NCBI GenBank assembly: GCA_009617715.1
Contig: VTFK01000050.1
Coordinates: forward strand, 1,674,001-1,738,000
Direction: 5' to 3'
Length of the DNA: 64,000 nt
From: Plectrocnemia conspersa
Taxonomy: Eukaryota > Arthropoda > Insecta > Trichoptera > Polycentropodidae
The translations under genes were made by a program, and so were the position numbers. The notes below the pieces were generated by a model, which made no database searches, was not told where the DNA came from, and was given only the letters and a program-made list of their open reading frames with translations. Positions 1-13,182 of this stretch are shown piece after piece; the stretch's first letter is position 1; each line of letters opens with the position of its first letter.

Positions 1-419
1 ATTTTTAATTGGTATACACAAATTAATTGCTAAAAAATATATGTATTTTTAGCAAATCGAACTTATGTTCATTCTTTATATTGCATATTGAAAAAAAAAA
101 AAATCAGCAAATTGAAATATAATTCTCTCAAAGTTGTATTATTGACACGAGGATTCCTATGGATGTATCTTCATTCAACATATATCTCATCGCTCTGTTT
201 TGCAAAACCTGGAATTTATTCATTACACCCTCTCTGGCTAAAAATAGTAACGTTCTACAATATTATAAATGAGGACTAATAATAGCATTATATACACTGT
301 ACATCTGTATCTGAAAGGTTAAGGTAACCATGTCCATATTTACCGAAAATGAATTATATCACAATTTCTTTCAAAGTCTTAATATCTTTTGAAAGGTTAA
401 CAATGTTATATAGTATATT
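1..419. other. AT-rich non-coding DNA
   Basis: I see no gene, exon or recognisable repeat here. A 63-codon open frame at 88-279 has no recognisable domain and looks like chance. Confidence 0.6.
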
Positions 420-547
420 TTATTATTTTATTAATTTATTTAGCTTAATAGCTAATCTTTACATCTAACAAATTTAGTAAACATATATAAAAATATATAA
501 AAAATACATAACAGAAAGAAAAAATATACAATAATAAAGACTTAATA

Positions 548-877
548 TTATAATATTTTATTTCTATATGTACGAAGGTGTTTTTTTATTCCATTTATAA
601 AACCCGTTATATTTTTGCTGTTTCGGATTTCTCTTGGAAGACTATTATATAAATTAAAACCTCCGTACATAATTCCCCTAGCCGTACTCGTTTTCTTATA
701 CTTAATTATTTTTAAATTTTCTCTATTTCTAGTATTATATTTATGTACATCTTTATTTCTTATTAAATACTTATTAAAATAGTGTGGTAACATATTATTT
801 TCTAACTTATATATAAATACTAAAACATTCATACTCAATATTTCTTGAACATTCAACCATTCTAATCTATCAATCAT
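548..877 (-). pseudogene. LINE ORF2 C-terminal fragment
   Basis: A 109-codon frame follows the reverse transcriptase in the same element. It contains a thumb-side sequence with LPHYFNKYL and, near its end, YNSLPREIRNSK and FINGIKKHL. In CR1/L2/Jockey-like LINEs an NSLP..IR motif closes ORF2. It is separated from the RT frame by a frame break. Confidence 0.75.
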
Positions 878-919
878 ACTTTTACAATTAGTTAATCTAT
901 TTTTTATTTAAGATTACTC

Positions 920-2257
920 TCATTGCCCTATTTTGTAATTTTTTTGCAACATTTGTTTATCTAATTTATTCAACATATTTAAAAGTGTTGCACAATAATT
1001 AAAATGGGGCAATATTATACTATTGTAAATTAATTTTTTTGTATTTATACTTAATATATTTCTTAATCTAGATAATAAACCTATTTTTCTACTAATTTTT
1101 TTTAATATGTAATTACAATGTTCTTTAAAGTTTAATTTTGTATCAACAATTACTCCTAAATATTTTATATTATCCACTATTTCTATATTAGAGTTATTTA
1201 TTACTATTTTGGTACTATCATCTAACACATTTTTTATAATTAATAAACATACATTTAGTTTTATTCTCATTTAATTTAAGTACATTATTCTTTAACCATA
1301 TCTCTAACACACCTAATTCATCATTCAAATTACTCACAACTTCTTCAATGTTATCACCCATGCAATAGATCAATGTGTCATCCGCAAATAGATGAACTTT
1401 ACATTTTCTTACGTTATTAACTATATCATTTATATATAAAACAAACAACAATGGTCCCAATTTAGACCCTTGTGGTACTCCATAATACACTAACCTCTCT
1501 TCAGAACATACATTATTTATCTTAACTTTTTTTGTTTCTTTTTTATATAAGTAATTATTAAACCATCTCAAAACTATATCACTTATACCTATACTCTCCA
1601 ATTTCTTCAACATTATTTCTCTGTCTATTGTTTCGAAGGCTCTCTTGAAATCCAAGAAAACTGCTCCAATGATTTTGTTTGTATCCTTAGCCAACAGCCA
1701 ATCATTTATCACTACTTGTAATGCAGTTTCAGTGGAATGCTTTTCTCTGAATCCCGATTGTTGTTCACATATTATGTTTTGAGAAGTAATAAATTCCTTT
1801 AATTGTTTGATTACTACTTCTTCTATTATTTTTTCTATACACGGTAGCATGTTGATTGGTCTCATTTCTTCAACTTTTTTACTATTTTTTATTTTAGGTA
1901 TAGGTACAATAGTAGCAATCTTTAAATTTTCAGGCATTTCTCCTAATGAGAGTGCTTTATTTATTAAATAATTTAATTTAGTTCCTATTATTTCCCATGT
2001 TTCTTTAATTATATTTATATCTAGTTCATCAGTACTAGTTCCTTTTTAAATTTACATATTATGTTATGAATTTCATCTAATGATACTGATTTAAATTTAC
2101 TAAATTTTACAATTAATGTTTTATTATTATATTGTACTAAATTACTAATCCTTGGTATTGAATTTACAATTTCTTCTATGCTCTCAATGTAATATGTATT
2201 CATCATTTTTTCTGCCATTATATAAGGATCTTGATATATATTTCCATTAATTTCCAT
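920..2257 (-). pseudogene. LINE reverse transcriptase (broken into several frames)
   Basis: The largest frame (1,937-1,218) contains the classic RT blocks in order: a PIPK-type start with MRPINMLP, QSGFREKHST, the palm block VFLDFKRAFETID, GVPQGSKLGPLLFVLYIND, and FADDTLIY, the metal-binding Y/F-x-D-D box. The next frame (1,270-920) continues with the YLGVIVDTKLNFKEH block. The 2,257-2,021 frame covers the region between endonuclease and RT. Catalytic aspartates are intact but several frameshifts separate the parts. Function follows from the family: target-primed reverse transcription of the element's own RNA. Confidence 0.92.
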
Positions 2258-2889
2258 TTTTATTATGTCGTTTTTTTCTGAGTTGGATTAATTAATTGTT
2301 TTATTGATTTCCACATCTTATTTGGATCATTTTGTATTTCATCTATCAATTTTTTCATACCATTTCTTTTTTAGCCATTCTTAATACTTTGACTGCCATA
2401 TTTCTACATTGTGTGTATGTTTTCCATTTTTCATTAAAGACTTTATATTCTATTTGTTCTGTTTTTAATATTTGAAAAAAAATTTTGTATGACTCATCTC
2501 TTTTTTTTTTATAGCATTTTTTAACATCATCATTAAACCACGGTTTTGGGTTGTAACGATATTCCTTTTTTAAAATTATATTGACTTTTTGTTTTACAAT
2601 CTACTATATTCTTATAAATTTTGTTCCATATCCTATTAACATCCATATTATCTACATTCCAGTCACATTTTTGTAATTCTAATCTTAATTTATTAAAATT
2701 AATTTTTTTTAATTATATCAATTTTTTTTTTGTTTTTTTTAAACTTAAGTTCATTATGTTTTTTCTATATAAATATATACAATTGAATGGTCAGTTATTC
2801 TTGGAGTTGATTTTACTTCACAATAAATTTTTTTTTTTGTTGTTGGTAAATACTAAATCTATTAATGTGCTCGATCTATTATTAGTCCT

Positions 2890-3425
2890 TGTATTTTCTT
2901 TTGACACATTGTCTTAAACCAAATATATTTGATATTTTTTCTAATTTTGCTGTGTAAAAATCTTCACATTTGTTCCAATTAAAATTCCAATCTCCAATTA
3001 AAACAGTATCCAAAATTTGATCAAAACTCCATTCTGCAATATTATTTATAAATTCTATGAATATATTCGGATTACTATTTGGAGATCTGTATGCTATACA
3101 TAATATTATGGGAATTTTTTCAATAAAAATCTTAACTGTGATAGACCAGTATGTCTTATCTTGATTATTTTTAAATATAGTATTGAATTTTATATCATTT
3201 CTAATATACAGTATAACACCTCCTGTATGTCTGGAATTAGAATCACATCTAATTATATTATAATTGCCAATATTTAGTTCAAATTCTTCAATGTCATTTG
3301 TGATATGGGTTTCAGTTAACCCTAAAAATATTGGATATTCCTTTTCAGTAATTAATTCTATTTCCTCTTTATGTTTTAAATAACCTTGTGCATTGATTAA
3401 TATCCCAGTTACTGATTCTTGTTTC
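2890..3425 (-). pseudogene. LINE APE-type endonuclease domain
   Basis: Reading the minus strand from about 3,425 gives an uninterrupted frame of roughly 175 codons with no early ATG, so an ATG-based search misses it. It shows the hallmarks of an apurinic/apyrimidinic-like LINE endonuclease: LGLTETHI, TGGVILYIRND, IAYRSPNSNP and LIGDWNFNW. These correspond to metal-binding and catalytic positions in the exo-endo-phosphatase fold. The frame stops shortly after KRKYKD near 2,890, before the RT. Confidence 0.85.
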
Positions 3426-3453
3426 CCATATGAACTTGATTTTTTTTTAATTG

Positions 3454-4563
3454 CTATACTATATTATATTGTATTTTATTATAGTAATTTTGCTCGTATC
3501 TTTTATAAATTGAACAATTTCTATCCATGGAGTTGTGTTCCACATTCAAATTAAGATTTAGTAATTTATTTGCTCTACAGCAATTCACACAGTTTTTTTT
3601 TTTTTTGTTGCATTGATTTATTAAATGTTCTTCCGAACCACATTTTATACAATTTTTTTTTATTTTTACATTCACTGGCTTTGTGATTATAACCATAACA
3701 GTTATAACAACGGTATATGAATATGTCTTCATATACTTTACACCTATCCCATTCAATATTTAATTTGCCTACATCCATTATATTTTTAAATGTCGTAACA
3801 TCTACTTCAATAATAGCATCATACTTATTAAATTTGTTTTTTTTTTAATATGTTTTACTTCTAAATAACATTTGTTTTCTTCTACACATGTGTTTTGTTT
3901 CATTATACACTTTTTTTTTAGTTGATCATATTTTAATTCTTCAGAAATTCCAATTATTTTTATTTTTGGTTTCTTTAAATTTCCTACTTTTTATATTATA
4001 TTTATCTCCTAGTTTTTTTACTGCATCTGTCGTAATTTTCGATGCATCTTCTTTACTATCACATGTAATTATTATACCTCCTTTGCTTATTGGTCTTATA
4101 TTTTGTATTCCAACTTCTAATTCTGTTGGTTTAATTAAATTTTTGCAATCCTTTTTTGTCTGCTCTATATTTTGCAAATTTTTAGGTATAATTATCGCAA
4201 TATCTTTTCTTTTTTTTACGATTTCGAATAATGTTTCTTTTGCATTTTATTTTTTAATAATGTTGTTATTTAAATTTAGTTTATCCTTTATATTATAAAC
4301 ATCTTTTCTAACTTCATTTAATAACTCAAATATTGAGTTATTATTTTCATTTTATTATTTACATCGTCCCTATTAGTTTTTAACACATCTAATAAATGTT
4401 TATACATAATATCAAATGTATTAGTTATAATGGTTTTTTTTTCTTTTGATAGTATATTACCATTTGATAATAATACATTTAATTTTGTTTTTAATTCATC
4501 CATTTCTTTTATTCTGTTTTCTGGCGTAATTACGCCCGCTATATTCACGCCGCTATCGGCCAT
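3454..4563 (-). pseudogene. LINE ORF1 (gag-like, CCHC zinc knuckles), frameshifted
   Basis: The likely start is the ATG at 4,563-4,561 (MADSGVNIAGV). After a middle part (frame 4,177-3,941, with a block resembling an RNA-binding gag domain), the C-terminal part holds two zinc knuckles: CYNCYGYNHKASEC (in 3,778-3,575) and CIKCGSEEHLINQC (in 3,756-3,454). They lie in two different frames, so at least one indel has occurred. ORF1 proteins of this type bind the element's RNA. The frame is broken, so no functional product is expected. Confidence 0.8.
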
Positions 4564-4760
4564 TTTTTTTATGTAACAATACTAATTATTTCTATCTTAT
4601 ACTATTTATATATTATATTAATCAATCTATTTATACTATTTATTAAATTGTGCTACTTACGCGCAAATATCTGCCGGTTTTCACCTCCAAAGGGGTTGGT
4701 TACCACAATCTTGGCTAATTGCACGGCAGACACATGCACATACGATGAACACAAACAACT

Positions 4761-5580
4761 GACTGATATAATACATAAGTATGAAATAAAATAATTACAT
4801 ATTTTACTATATTAAAAAAATTAATAAAATCCATGCATGAAAAATAACGTGTTCAAGGATAAAGGTCCTGCGAGGAGACTTTTCACCGATCCCGTATTTT
4901 GACTGCTGTAATCAATTTCGCTTATTTTTCATCTTTACAGAATTTTTGCGCACCTGTCGGTTGTTTGTTTATTAAAATTCATATCGCATAAAAAAATCGC
5001 ACATTCTTTGAATTCTTCGTTTTATGAATATAAAGCAATGATCAAAATAGATATCACATAATACGTTATAATGCAAAAAAAATCCCCCAACTTAATTTAT
5101 TATTCCCTTCTGGAAAAATCATAGAAATATATAGAGTGCAAATAATGAATGTGAACTAAACTACAATTGTTTGAGATATATTGTACTTATTAATACAATT
5201 GTACTGATGTATTTCAGGTATAAGTTCCTTCTGCCCTTTTTATAAATACAATAAATAAAAGGAGCGGAACATTGCCTTCAAAAGCAACCATTTTCTAGTT
5301 AGTAATTTCACAATAAACATTAGTTTTTTGACGCGGCTTCATTTGTGTTTAAATTTTTTTGCAAATTATTGTTGACTTTATTGATTTTTGAACGTTTAAA
5401 AAATATTAGATATGAGAGAAAATATTCAACGAATGTAAATTAGTATTAGTAAATTTAGGGATTCGATCTTAAAATTCTAATATTTATTATGAATTATATA
5501 CATTTAATGTGTTTATAGATTGTATTATCAGTAATTTTCCAACTGGATTTAATGCAGAAAAATAAATAAATAGTACATTC
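4761..5580. other. AT-rich non-coding DNA
   Basis: No coding signal, RNA gene or clear repeat was recognised between the LINE and the first copy of the palindromic repeat family. Confidence 0.5.
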
Positions 5581-5584
5581 AGTT

Positions 5585-6310
5585 TCATGGGGCTCTTCCT
5601 AAAATAAAATATAGAAAAAACAGTCTCGTATGTCGTTTCAGTAAAATCATATCGGAATACATTTTCACCAGTAGATATATATTTTTACCCGTGAAAATAT
5701 AAATTATTTGACAGGTGATGGTAAAATTATATGTTTTCAACTTTTCTATAAGTAGTAACATACTATATATATTTACATTCTTATCACTATTTATTTACAT
5801 CCGTAAAGTACAGATACATTTTACCAGTAGATATATACTTCTACTAGTGAAAATATATTTTAACTGATTGGTGCTAATATGCTGCTCTAAAATGTATATG
5901 AAACTCAATTTGACAGTTGTGAAACGTCTATTTTCTGTTCAAACCCAAACCTAATATCCAATTATAGTTTTCAAAAGTCAAAAGTACAAACTTAGCCAAC
6001 ACATCTCTTAGAGAAAAATAAGCGAAAGTATAAGTACATATAGACATCACATCTTACATATAGCCCACAGTTTGTCTGCATTTCGATATTACACTATGTT
6101 TTAAAAATATGATAGCTATCCTTACCGACATTATTATGGGCTTCTAATATAAGAGGGCTGATCAAAGTATATTCAAACCAAATTTTGGTCAACAGGGGAG
6201 CGTAAAAAAAAGGTATGAGAAGGGATAATTATTTTTTGCGCTCACCTATTGGTCAAAATTCGGCTTAGATGTCTCTCGGCGGCTCTGCTTACCGGTAGTT
6301 ACGCGAATCT
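5585..6310. repeat. Palindromic repeat family F, left half plus core
   Basis: The stretch shares blocks with copies near 8.5, 17.7, 26, 33, 42.6, 51-52 and 55 kb. Diagnostic blocks are TTTCACCAGTAGATATAT and its mirror CACTAGTGAAAATATA, the block around ATTTGACAGTTGTGAAACG, and the core ending with CCTATTGGTCAAAATTCGG near 6,240-6,265. Around 6,160-6,270 the core folds on itself. No open frame spans it, so it looks like a non-autonomous interspersed element. Confidence 0.7.
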
Positions 6311-7850
6311 TGTTTAATTTAATTAATAATATAATCTTATAAACTTATCCGTGCAATAAACATAAACGAGTTACGGCCTTAACGGAAAGAGAAAGGCCAA
6401 ATGTTTATGAGAAAATGTAGTTTAGAAAACGAAAGTTGAGTACCGTTTGCTTATTGTTTCTTTATATCGGGCGTTCAAACTCGTTTTGCAGTATGAGTTG
6501 CATGAGATATTTTTCATTAGGTCGAGAACTGCTCATTTTTAATGTTGAAAAAGGGGCAAAAAATATTTTTGGACATTATTAAAAACAGGGTATGAAAAGG
6601 GAAATGTTAAAATAAATATTTCAACACAAAAATGTTTGAAATTTACATAGCAATTTAAGGTTGCGCATTTTATTCTGCGACCTTTCGCTCCCCGCCTCTA
6701 TCGAGATCAAGCAACATTATTTCAATGTCGTATATTTTTAATTAATAAAAATATGGCTAGCTTAATTCATTTAAGGTTTCTCCTTTGACCTTTTAGTTCA
6801 AAATTAATGAGAGGTTTATATATCTGTAGTTTTAGTTTTAAAAACTTAACAATTGTTTTGTATGCGCAATACATTATTTTTCAATATTTTAGAAAGTAAT
6901 TTTAAATTAATAACATATAGAGATTTGTACCACTGTTTTACTTAAAAATGTCAAGAAAAAACTAATAAATTGCTGTTTTGCTGATAAAAAAATAGTTTTT
7001 TTTTAATCAGACAATTCTGCTTTAAAATATTAAATCATATTAATAGATAAAATGTAACATAATCTATAGATACTTAAAACATATAATTAAGGCATTAACT
7101 ATTATTTTATATATTAATAAATTTTACAAAAAAATATTATCATTTAATTAATATAATCACAACGAACTCCCATCGGTTCCTTAATTAGTGAATAGGATTA
7201 AAATGTGAAAGGGAATGATAGATTACCGTAAAAACATCAAATTAGGCGTGTGACAGAATCCATTTTTTAACATTTATTATAACCTGAAGCTTAATTACGA
7301 TTTACTGTGCAGTAAAGCTAAAGACGTAGAAGAACTTAAAAATAAAAAAGTTTCGACAATAATTTTTTTATGTTGTATAATAAAATGCCTGAAAATATAT
7401 TTTTCTTAAATATTTCAAATCCATTAATCATGGAACACAATCTGTTTTTATTAACAAGATGTAACATATTTCCTTCAAGGTTATTTTAACTGATAAAATA
7501 AAATACAATTCTAATAATTCGTAATTATTTTTTTTGCACGATGTATCTAGTTTGTTACTTAATACTTTCTATTAATTCTCAACTAAGATTATTTAAATTA
7601 TTTAGTATCAATGTAATAAACACTATAAAATCCTTTCGCTTCCTAAATAAAACTGAGCATCGTTAAGTGATTAAATCTTACGGAAGTACTAGCATATCAT
7701 TCATTCTTAATTTTAGAGTGCTATGTCTTGTACAATATATGTTTTTGTATACGAATAAAAAGTAAAGATTTTGTTATGCATGGTTTGAGCTAAGACATAT
7801 TATATATAAAAAATGCACTTTTATTTAAGAAAACCGGCCCCAGCTGCAAA
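6311..7850. other. AT-rich DNA without recognised genes
   Basis: I see no exon, RNA gene or family match in this 1.5-kb stretch. Confidence 0.5.
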
Positions 7851-7919
7851 GTAACATTTATTTTATGTAAGTTAAATTACACAAAATAAAAAATTATATA
7901 GATATCATCGATTTCGAGG

Positions 7920-8020
7920 CTTTAAGTGTTTAATACCTACTTGTATGTATTCATTATGCCTGATTGATTTACACAGTTGTAACGCATTGAGCTTACGCTT
8001 GTCAAAAAATAAAATAAATA
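7920..8020 (+). repeat. SINE-like repeat S2
   Basis: It contains the block GTAACGCATTGAGCTTACGC, shared with copies near 45.45-45.50 and 54.68-54.72 kb (GTAACGCATTGGGCTTACGC in one). The flanks are AT-rich with an AATAAA-like tail. It carries no open frame. Confidence 0.5.
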
Positions 8021-8074
8021 TTCATATTTGGACAATAAAATAAATATTCATATTTTATGCATAGTATATGAGTG

Positions 8075-8230
8075 CCATAGAGAGTCGCGATCGCGTCCCT
8101 TATTCTTCCCGTTACTGCGCTGCTAGGACGTCAGCGCTCGAAACCGCTGCCTTTACAAAAGCTTTTCAACGAGATTTAAGTATTTATCTAGGACTGTGCT
8201 TATCTATTCATGTGCGCATCATAATTGTTT
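8075..8230 (+). repeat. SINE-like repeat S1
   Basis: It contains GAGTCGCGATCGCGTCCC followed by TTATTCTTCCCGT. Related sequences occur near 18.38, 31.8, 35.43 and 37.83 kb (same strand) and 19.85 and 40.48 kb (opposite strand). The size and copy number suggest a short non-autonomous element. Confidence 0.6.
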
Positions 8231-8484
8231 TTTATTAAAATATTCTATGGTATAATCCTTGTTTATAATGACGCATTGGGGAAAACTATTAATTCATGAT
8301 GATCAAATTTAAAATGTTAAATAAAATAAAATATGTAATTTATGGTTAGCTGAATTTTATTTAATTTGATTAAAATTATTGATTATTTTTAATAAATTAA
8401 ATTTGTTTTATACAATTATTGCTAATTAAAGGCTTAGTATTTTTCCACAAAATTATGTTTTCTGCTATCAAAGTAATGTTACAC

Positions 8485-8665
8485 TGAATGTGTATTTTCA
8501 GTGAAATTATATTTCTATATCAGTGAAATTGTATTACTACGCGTACGTAGCAGAGCATTTTGCCATTAATGGGTGTCGCCCTACTGTCGTTTAAACTACA
8601 TTTGACACTTGCGAAACGTCCATTTGTTGTTCAAACCCAAACCTAAAATAATAGAACTTTCATGA
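8485..8665. repeat. Palindromic repeat family F, fragment
   Basis: It has the family blocks CAGTGAAATTATATTTCTA and TTGCGAAACGTCCATTTG-like sequence followed by TTCAAACCCAAACC. It is a truncated copy with no coding content. Confidence 0.6.
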
Positions 8666-8924
8666 GGCTCAGATAATTAATTTAAGTTAGGTTTTTTTTG
8701 ATCATTTAGGTCTTATCAGATAATGTGTTGCCTTACACAATTCATCAGTGTGGTGGTAGTATTGTTTCATCATTTTCATATACATAAATAAAATTGTATT
8801 GCCCATGTATTAGATAGGAAAAATATAAAAACAGTTTTTATTGAAAATAGGCACCATTATGTTAATTAGTTGACTTACATATATTGGATTTTTAAATATT
8901 TGAATCGATATGTTAAAAAATATA

Positions 8925-9085
8925 TAAAATGCCATTTTTGTCATGAGGCCCAGAATCATTGTTTTCCTAGGGACTGGGTTTTGATCACGGGGCATAAATT
9001 TACCACTCGCGGTAGAAGTACATTCTTAGAACAATCAGAGGATACTTTATATGATCTTTATATTTTAAAATCGTTAGAATGATAT
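8925..9085. repeat. Repeat R5, uninterrupted copy
   Basis: This stretch is the reverse complement of sequence at both ends of 40,225-40,660: TTTGTCATGAGGCCC with CATTGTTTTCC on one side, CCACTCGCGGTA with TTCTTAGAACAATCAGA on the other. The 40-kb copy is split by a SINE S1 insertion. Short open frames over it have no recognisable domain. Confidence 0.6.
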
Positions 9086-9099
9086 AAATAATTAGCAAT

Positions 9100-10640
9100 A
9101 TATAAAAAATAAGTAGCTTATATTTATGGTAAAAATCGTGTAATCAATGAAACATTTCGTCAACTACGCAGTACTCGCAACCGCATGTGAGTGGTTTTAA
9201 ATCGAAATGCTCTCGTATAAGGTTTATGTAATGTAATACTGTATTGAAAATTTGAAATAAATAAGACGTCTCTGAGGACCGCGTGTTCGACGTGCTTTTT
9301 TATCATTTCCATAGAGAGAACTTATTTAAATTGAAAATATTTTCATATGATATTGTAGACAATTTAATACGGGAGCGGTAACCTCATTTGCGTTTCTACA
9401 AACGGACACTTTTATCGCCGCGCACTCTACTACGACGCTAATGACAATGTATGTGTTTCGCTCTTTTCTTGATCGATCCAAATTGCTCGAGTGGCATTTT
9501 AATGCACTCAACGTCGGGTCGTATTATAGCAAAAATATGATGTATTGTACTTATACTCGATATCCATTATCGAGAGAGGAATCGATTCCCCGCAGGCCGT
9601 GGAAAATAATTACTCGTATCGTTTTCGGCACTCAACGGCCCATTTGTGTGAGTGTGTATAGTGTGGACCGAAAAATATTGTTTTAATAATGCTGCTACAA
9701 CAAAGTTTTTAACTTTACTTTTTACAGCATTAACTATAAAAAAGCACTCAGGTTCTTAGTGAACATTTTCTGCATGTAAAAAATATCGGTAGAAAGGGGT
9801 CGTGATAAAATTAATAGAATACGGTAAAGTACGATTGATGACTAACCTGATACCTGTATTCTCCTTACTTTGTAAAAAATAAATAAGATCCGCTGAAAAC
9901 ATTTTTTTTTAATTTACGTTCATTCCTCAAAAGTATTAAATTGTTGTTCGAGCGAGGTCTTCAATTCTCTACAGGAAGCCTTTTCATTATTTCGATTTCG
10001 ATTACCGAGACGCAGATTCACAGAAAGGAAGTCTTTGATTCGTTTTGCAGCTTATCGATTTTGATAATACGGAGGTGCAAAAAGTTATCTCCTAGTCTTT
10101 ATGATACTTATGAGATATCAGAATTTAAATAAATTGTTTTCTTTTTTGGCATCCGTGTGTGTTTGCGTGTAAAAAAAGGGCATGAAAATGGTTTCCCGGG
10201 GAGACGTCGCTCTGAAATGACATCCCGCAGCTTCTCCTTCCGACGGATGTGACTCTTATTTACTTTTATGCCCTTTCTGAATTATTCGCACTGTCTCGCG
10301 TCGCCCTCAATCTGCTGCGAATGTTTAAATTATGTCTTCATTGTTCGCGTCTCACAATGCCGCGTAATAATTGCGCATAATTAAAGGCGACCTTTACTTT
10401 TTCTCGGGCGGAAAAGTCCAATTCTCTCGAGTGGGATAGCGGCGGATCGAGAAGACGCACTCAAATTATGAGCCGTCGCACTCGAGTCCCGTCGTATTCG
10501 AAGACAAAAAAGGTTTCCGGGAAAATTGCGGTGCGTAAGACGAAACGTCGCCCCCGTTTTCCCATCTCCCGAGAAATTCGAAAATCGAGAATATTTATTT
10601 TTTACTCATAAGAGGGTTACCTTTAATATAATTATATATT
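9100..10640. other. Unique, CpG-richer non-coding region
   Basis: No repeats were recognised. From about 10,190 to 10,600 the sequence is clearly more G+C- and CpG-rich than its surroundings, yet no splice-bounded conserved exon is visible. It may be ancestral intron or upstream DNA with regulatory content. Confidence 0.4.
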
Positions 10641-10931
10641 CGGTCGACCTAACGGAAATCAAATCAAAACCTTGCGTAATATTTACCGGGGAAAAGTAAA
10701 AACATACCTCTCGTAATTAATAACATTTTCGCAATAAAAAATAATTGCTTATTATATTAATTTTTTTTAAATAAAAAATGTGCAAATACTATATTTTTAG
10801 CAATTTTAATAGTCATCTAACAATACTTAAAGAGTTAGAACCATGTACCAATATCAACATACACAAGTTTCAAATGCTATTAAAATATCATTATTATCTA
10901 ACGCGAGTTCATTGATCTAAATCTGGAGATG

Positions 10932-11180
<249 letters not shown>

Positions 11181-11401
11181 GCTATAAGCATCTATCAACA
11201 GTTATTCTTATATTATTTCAGTCACATTTTATCGGACGTTATATATCTTACTTTGTCACAGAGAGTTGTTAGTATTAACACTCTATCGGCCATACGGTTA
11301 CACAGTTAAACATCACCAGATGACAGTATAAAATAAAAAACAATTTTAATATATTTTTGCTGAAAAAATTTAAGAATACTTGCATTCAAGTTTCCATAGA
11401 T

Positions 11402-12660
11402 CAGGGGTTGGCCAACCGCGGCTCGCGAGCCGCTTACGGCACTTTTTTTGCCATTTTCAATTTTTTGTCATTGATATGTACGCTTATTATATTATATAAT
11501 GACGTTATCATTAGCCTAATTATTCTGTTACTGAAAGCACGAAAAAATTCACCTTCCAATAAATGAAATTGTATCCCTTGCAACCGATGAGGCAAAACGT
11601 ATGACAGGTGTAAAAAAAGTATTTGTCTCTGTATTAAAAAAATCACGAAGTACTAACGTTTCATCGTATGATTCACTAAGAAGTGCTTTATGCACAGACA
11701 TTTCCAGTAGGAATTGTATAATTTATTGGAACAGTATTGTGGCAAAAGCACTCCACTGTCATCAATTTTTTATGTGAAATAAATAGAGAATAGCATTGGC
11801 TATCAATAGTTGAATTTTAAAGCGTTCTGCTTCTTGCCTAAACTAAGTTAAAATATTCCTCGAAAAAAGAATGTTCAATAATTGCAAAAATTATATTTAA
11901 TGGTAGATATCACATCACAACTAAATTTCCCCAATCAGTTACAAGGAAAATGTAGCACTAGATTTTCGTTGCTCGAATGAATGATCTCATATAAAAATAA
12001 ATTGTTACTTTTTGCTGAAGATTTGGAGAATTTAATTTTATGAATATTGACAAAAAAAAAGCAATGATTATTTAAAGACAGCATACAAGGGAAACTTTTG
12101 TGGAAAGATAGCAATGATTTAAAAACAATATACAAACCATAGAATTTGTCATTACAACAGTCGACAATTTTTTTTCCCATTTAATCTTGACACGAGTACT
12201 TTTAAAATACAATTAGTAGGTTTAACGATTTATGAGGTTCGAAATTTGTAGGTCTTGCTATTGAAATTTAAGATTGGGCAAAATTTGTAGGTCTTGCTAT
12301 AGAAAAATTCAATTTAATTTCATAACACTTGTGGGGCACTTTAAAATATCTACATAGGATAGATACTATGATTTTTTATACTTGGAATAGCTTTCTAAAA
12401 TAATTTGACTAGTTGAATTAATTTGCATTTGCTATTATTACTATAATATATTATCATTTTTAAACATGACCCATATAAAGAGCATGAAATTAAAAATACA
12501 AGTTATATACAAAACGTATATTCATAATTTAAATATTAAAAAATATATGTTTTTTAATATATTTACATAATAAATAAACATGTAATTAATTCACTTTAAA
12601 AAATTGCCGTTTTGTTACTCATTTTTGGCTCTATTGGTTCAAGAGTTTTCCGACCCCTAC
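11402..12660 (+). mobile_element. Degenerate hAT transposon
   Basis: The left end AGGGGTTGGCCAACCGCGGC resembles hAT termini, and the right end near 12,640-12,660 (GTTTTCCGACCCCTA) is a decayed inverted match. In between, plus-strand frames near 11,890-12,050 read as hAT transposase of the GTF2IRD2/ZBED type: a LN...LQGK stretch followed by YKNKLLLFAEDLEN. Stop codons and frameshifts are frequent, so it is a fossil. The target duplication was not identified. Confidence 0.7.
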
Positions 12661-12911
12661 CATAAAACAAATAATGCTTAACGAAAATGTGGCACAGCAC
12701 ACATCCCATTGGCCTGTATAGTGTTAAGCTTAATCCTTTAACTCCCAGGACGTCAAAATATTAACACAATTTTTCTTGAGATCTGTATACTTTGGCAAAA
12801 AATTTTAACTTTAAAAAAATATGTTTCATTAGAAAAATATTAATAAGTCAATATAAAATAATAAAAATACTAATTAAAAATTTGAAATTAAAAAAAACAT
12901 TTTTTGTCAAT

Positions 12912-13182
12912 AAAGAGTAGAGTAAGGGTCGTCAACCAGTTTATACCTACTGCCCACTTTTGTATATTTTTAATATAAATATTTCCTTACCTCCCATTGA
13001 GTGACAGGAGGGTTTGAAAAAATAGTTATTGAAGCTTATTTTTTATTTATACATACATATATATCCAAACATGTTATATAAAAATGTTTCGAGATATGAA
13101 GGAAACATATTTAACACCCGACAAAAACACCCATCGCCCACCATGGAAGCTAGAATCACCCACTAACGGTCGGGGGTAAAGA
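12912..13182. mobile_element. Possible hAT-like MITE
   Basis: The left part AGGGTCGTCAACCAGTTTA and the right part ending AACGGTCGGGGGTA are weakly inverted, with TGCCCACTTT and CATCGCCCACC inside them. No frame is open. The assignment rests on end resemblance alone. Confidence 0.35.

Larger units (their letters stand above)
420..4760 (-). mobile_element. Nearly full-length non-LTR retrotransposon (Jockey/CR1-like LINE), degenerate
   Basis: On the minus strand the order is an ORF1 gag-like region with zinc knuckles (about 4,563 down to 3,454), an APE-type endonuclease (about 3,425-2,890), reverse transcriptase (about 2,257-920) and a C-terminal region (877-548), followed by an AT-rich 3' tail. 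This is the normal order for a LINE. The C-terminal piece has the FNLYNSLPREIRNSK-type motif common in Jockey/CR1/L2 relatives, and I see no RNase H. Reading frames break mainly at runs of T, so the copy looks dead, though long stretches remain open. The ends are approximate; no target-site duplication was established. The insertion runs antisense to the host genes. Confidence 0.88.
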
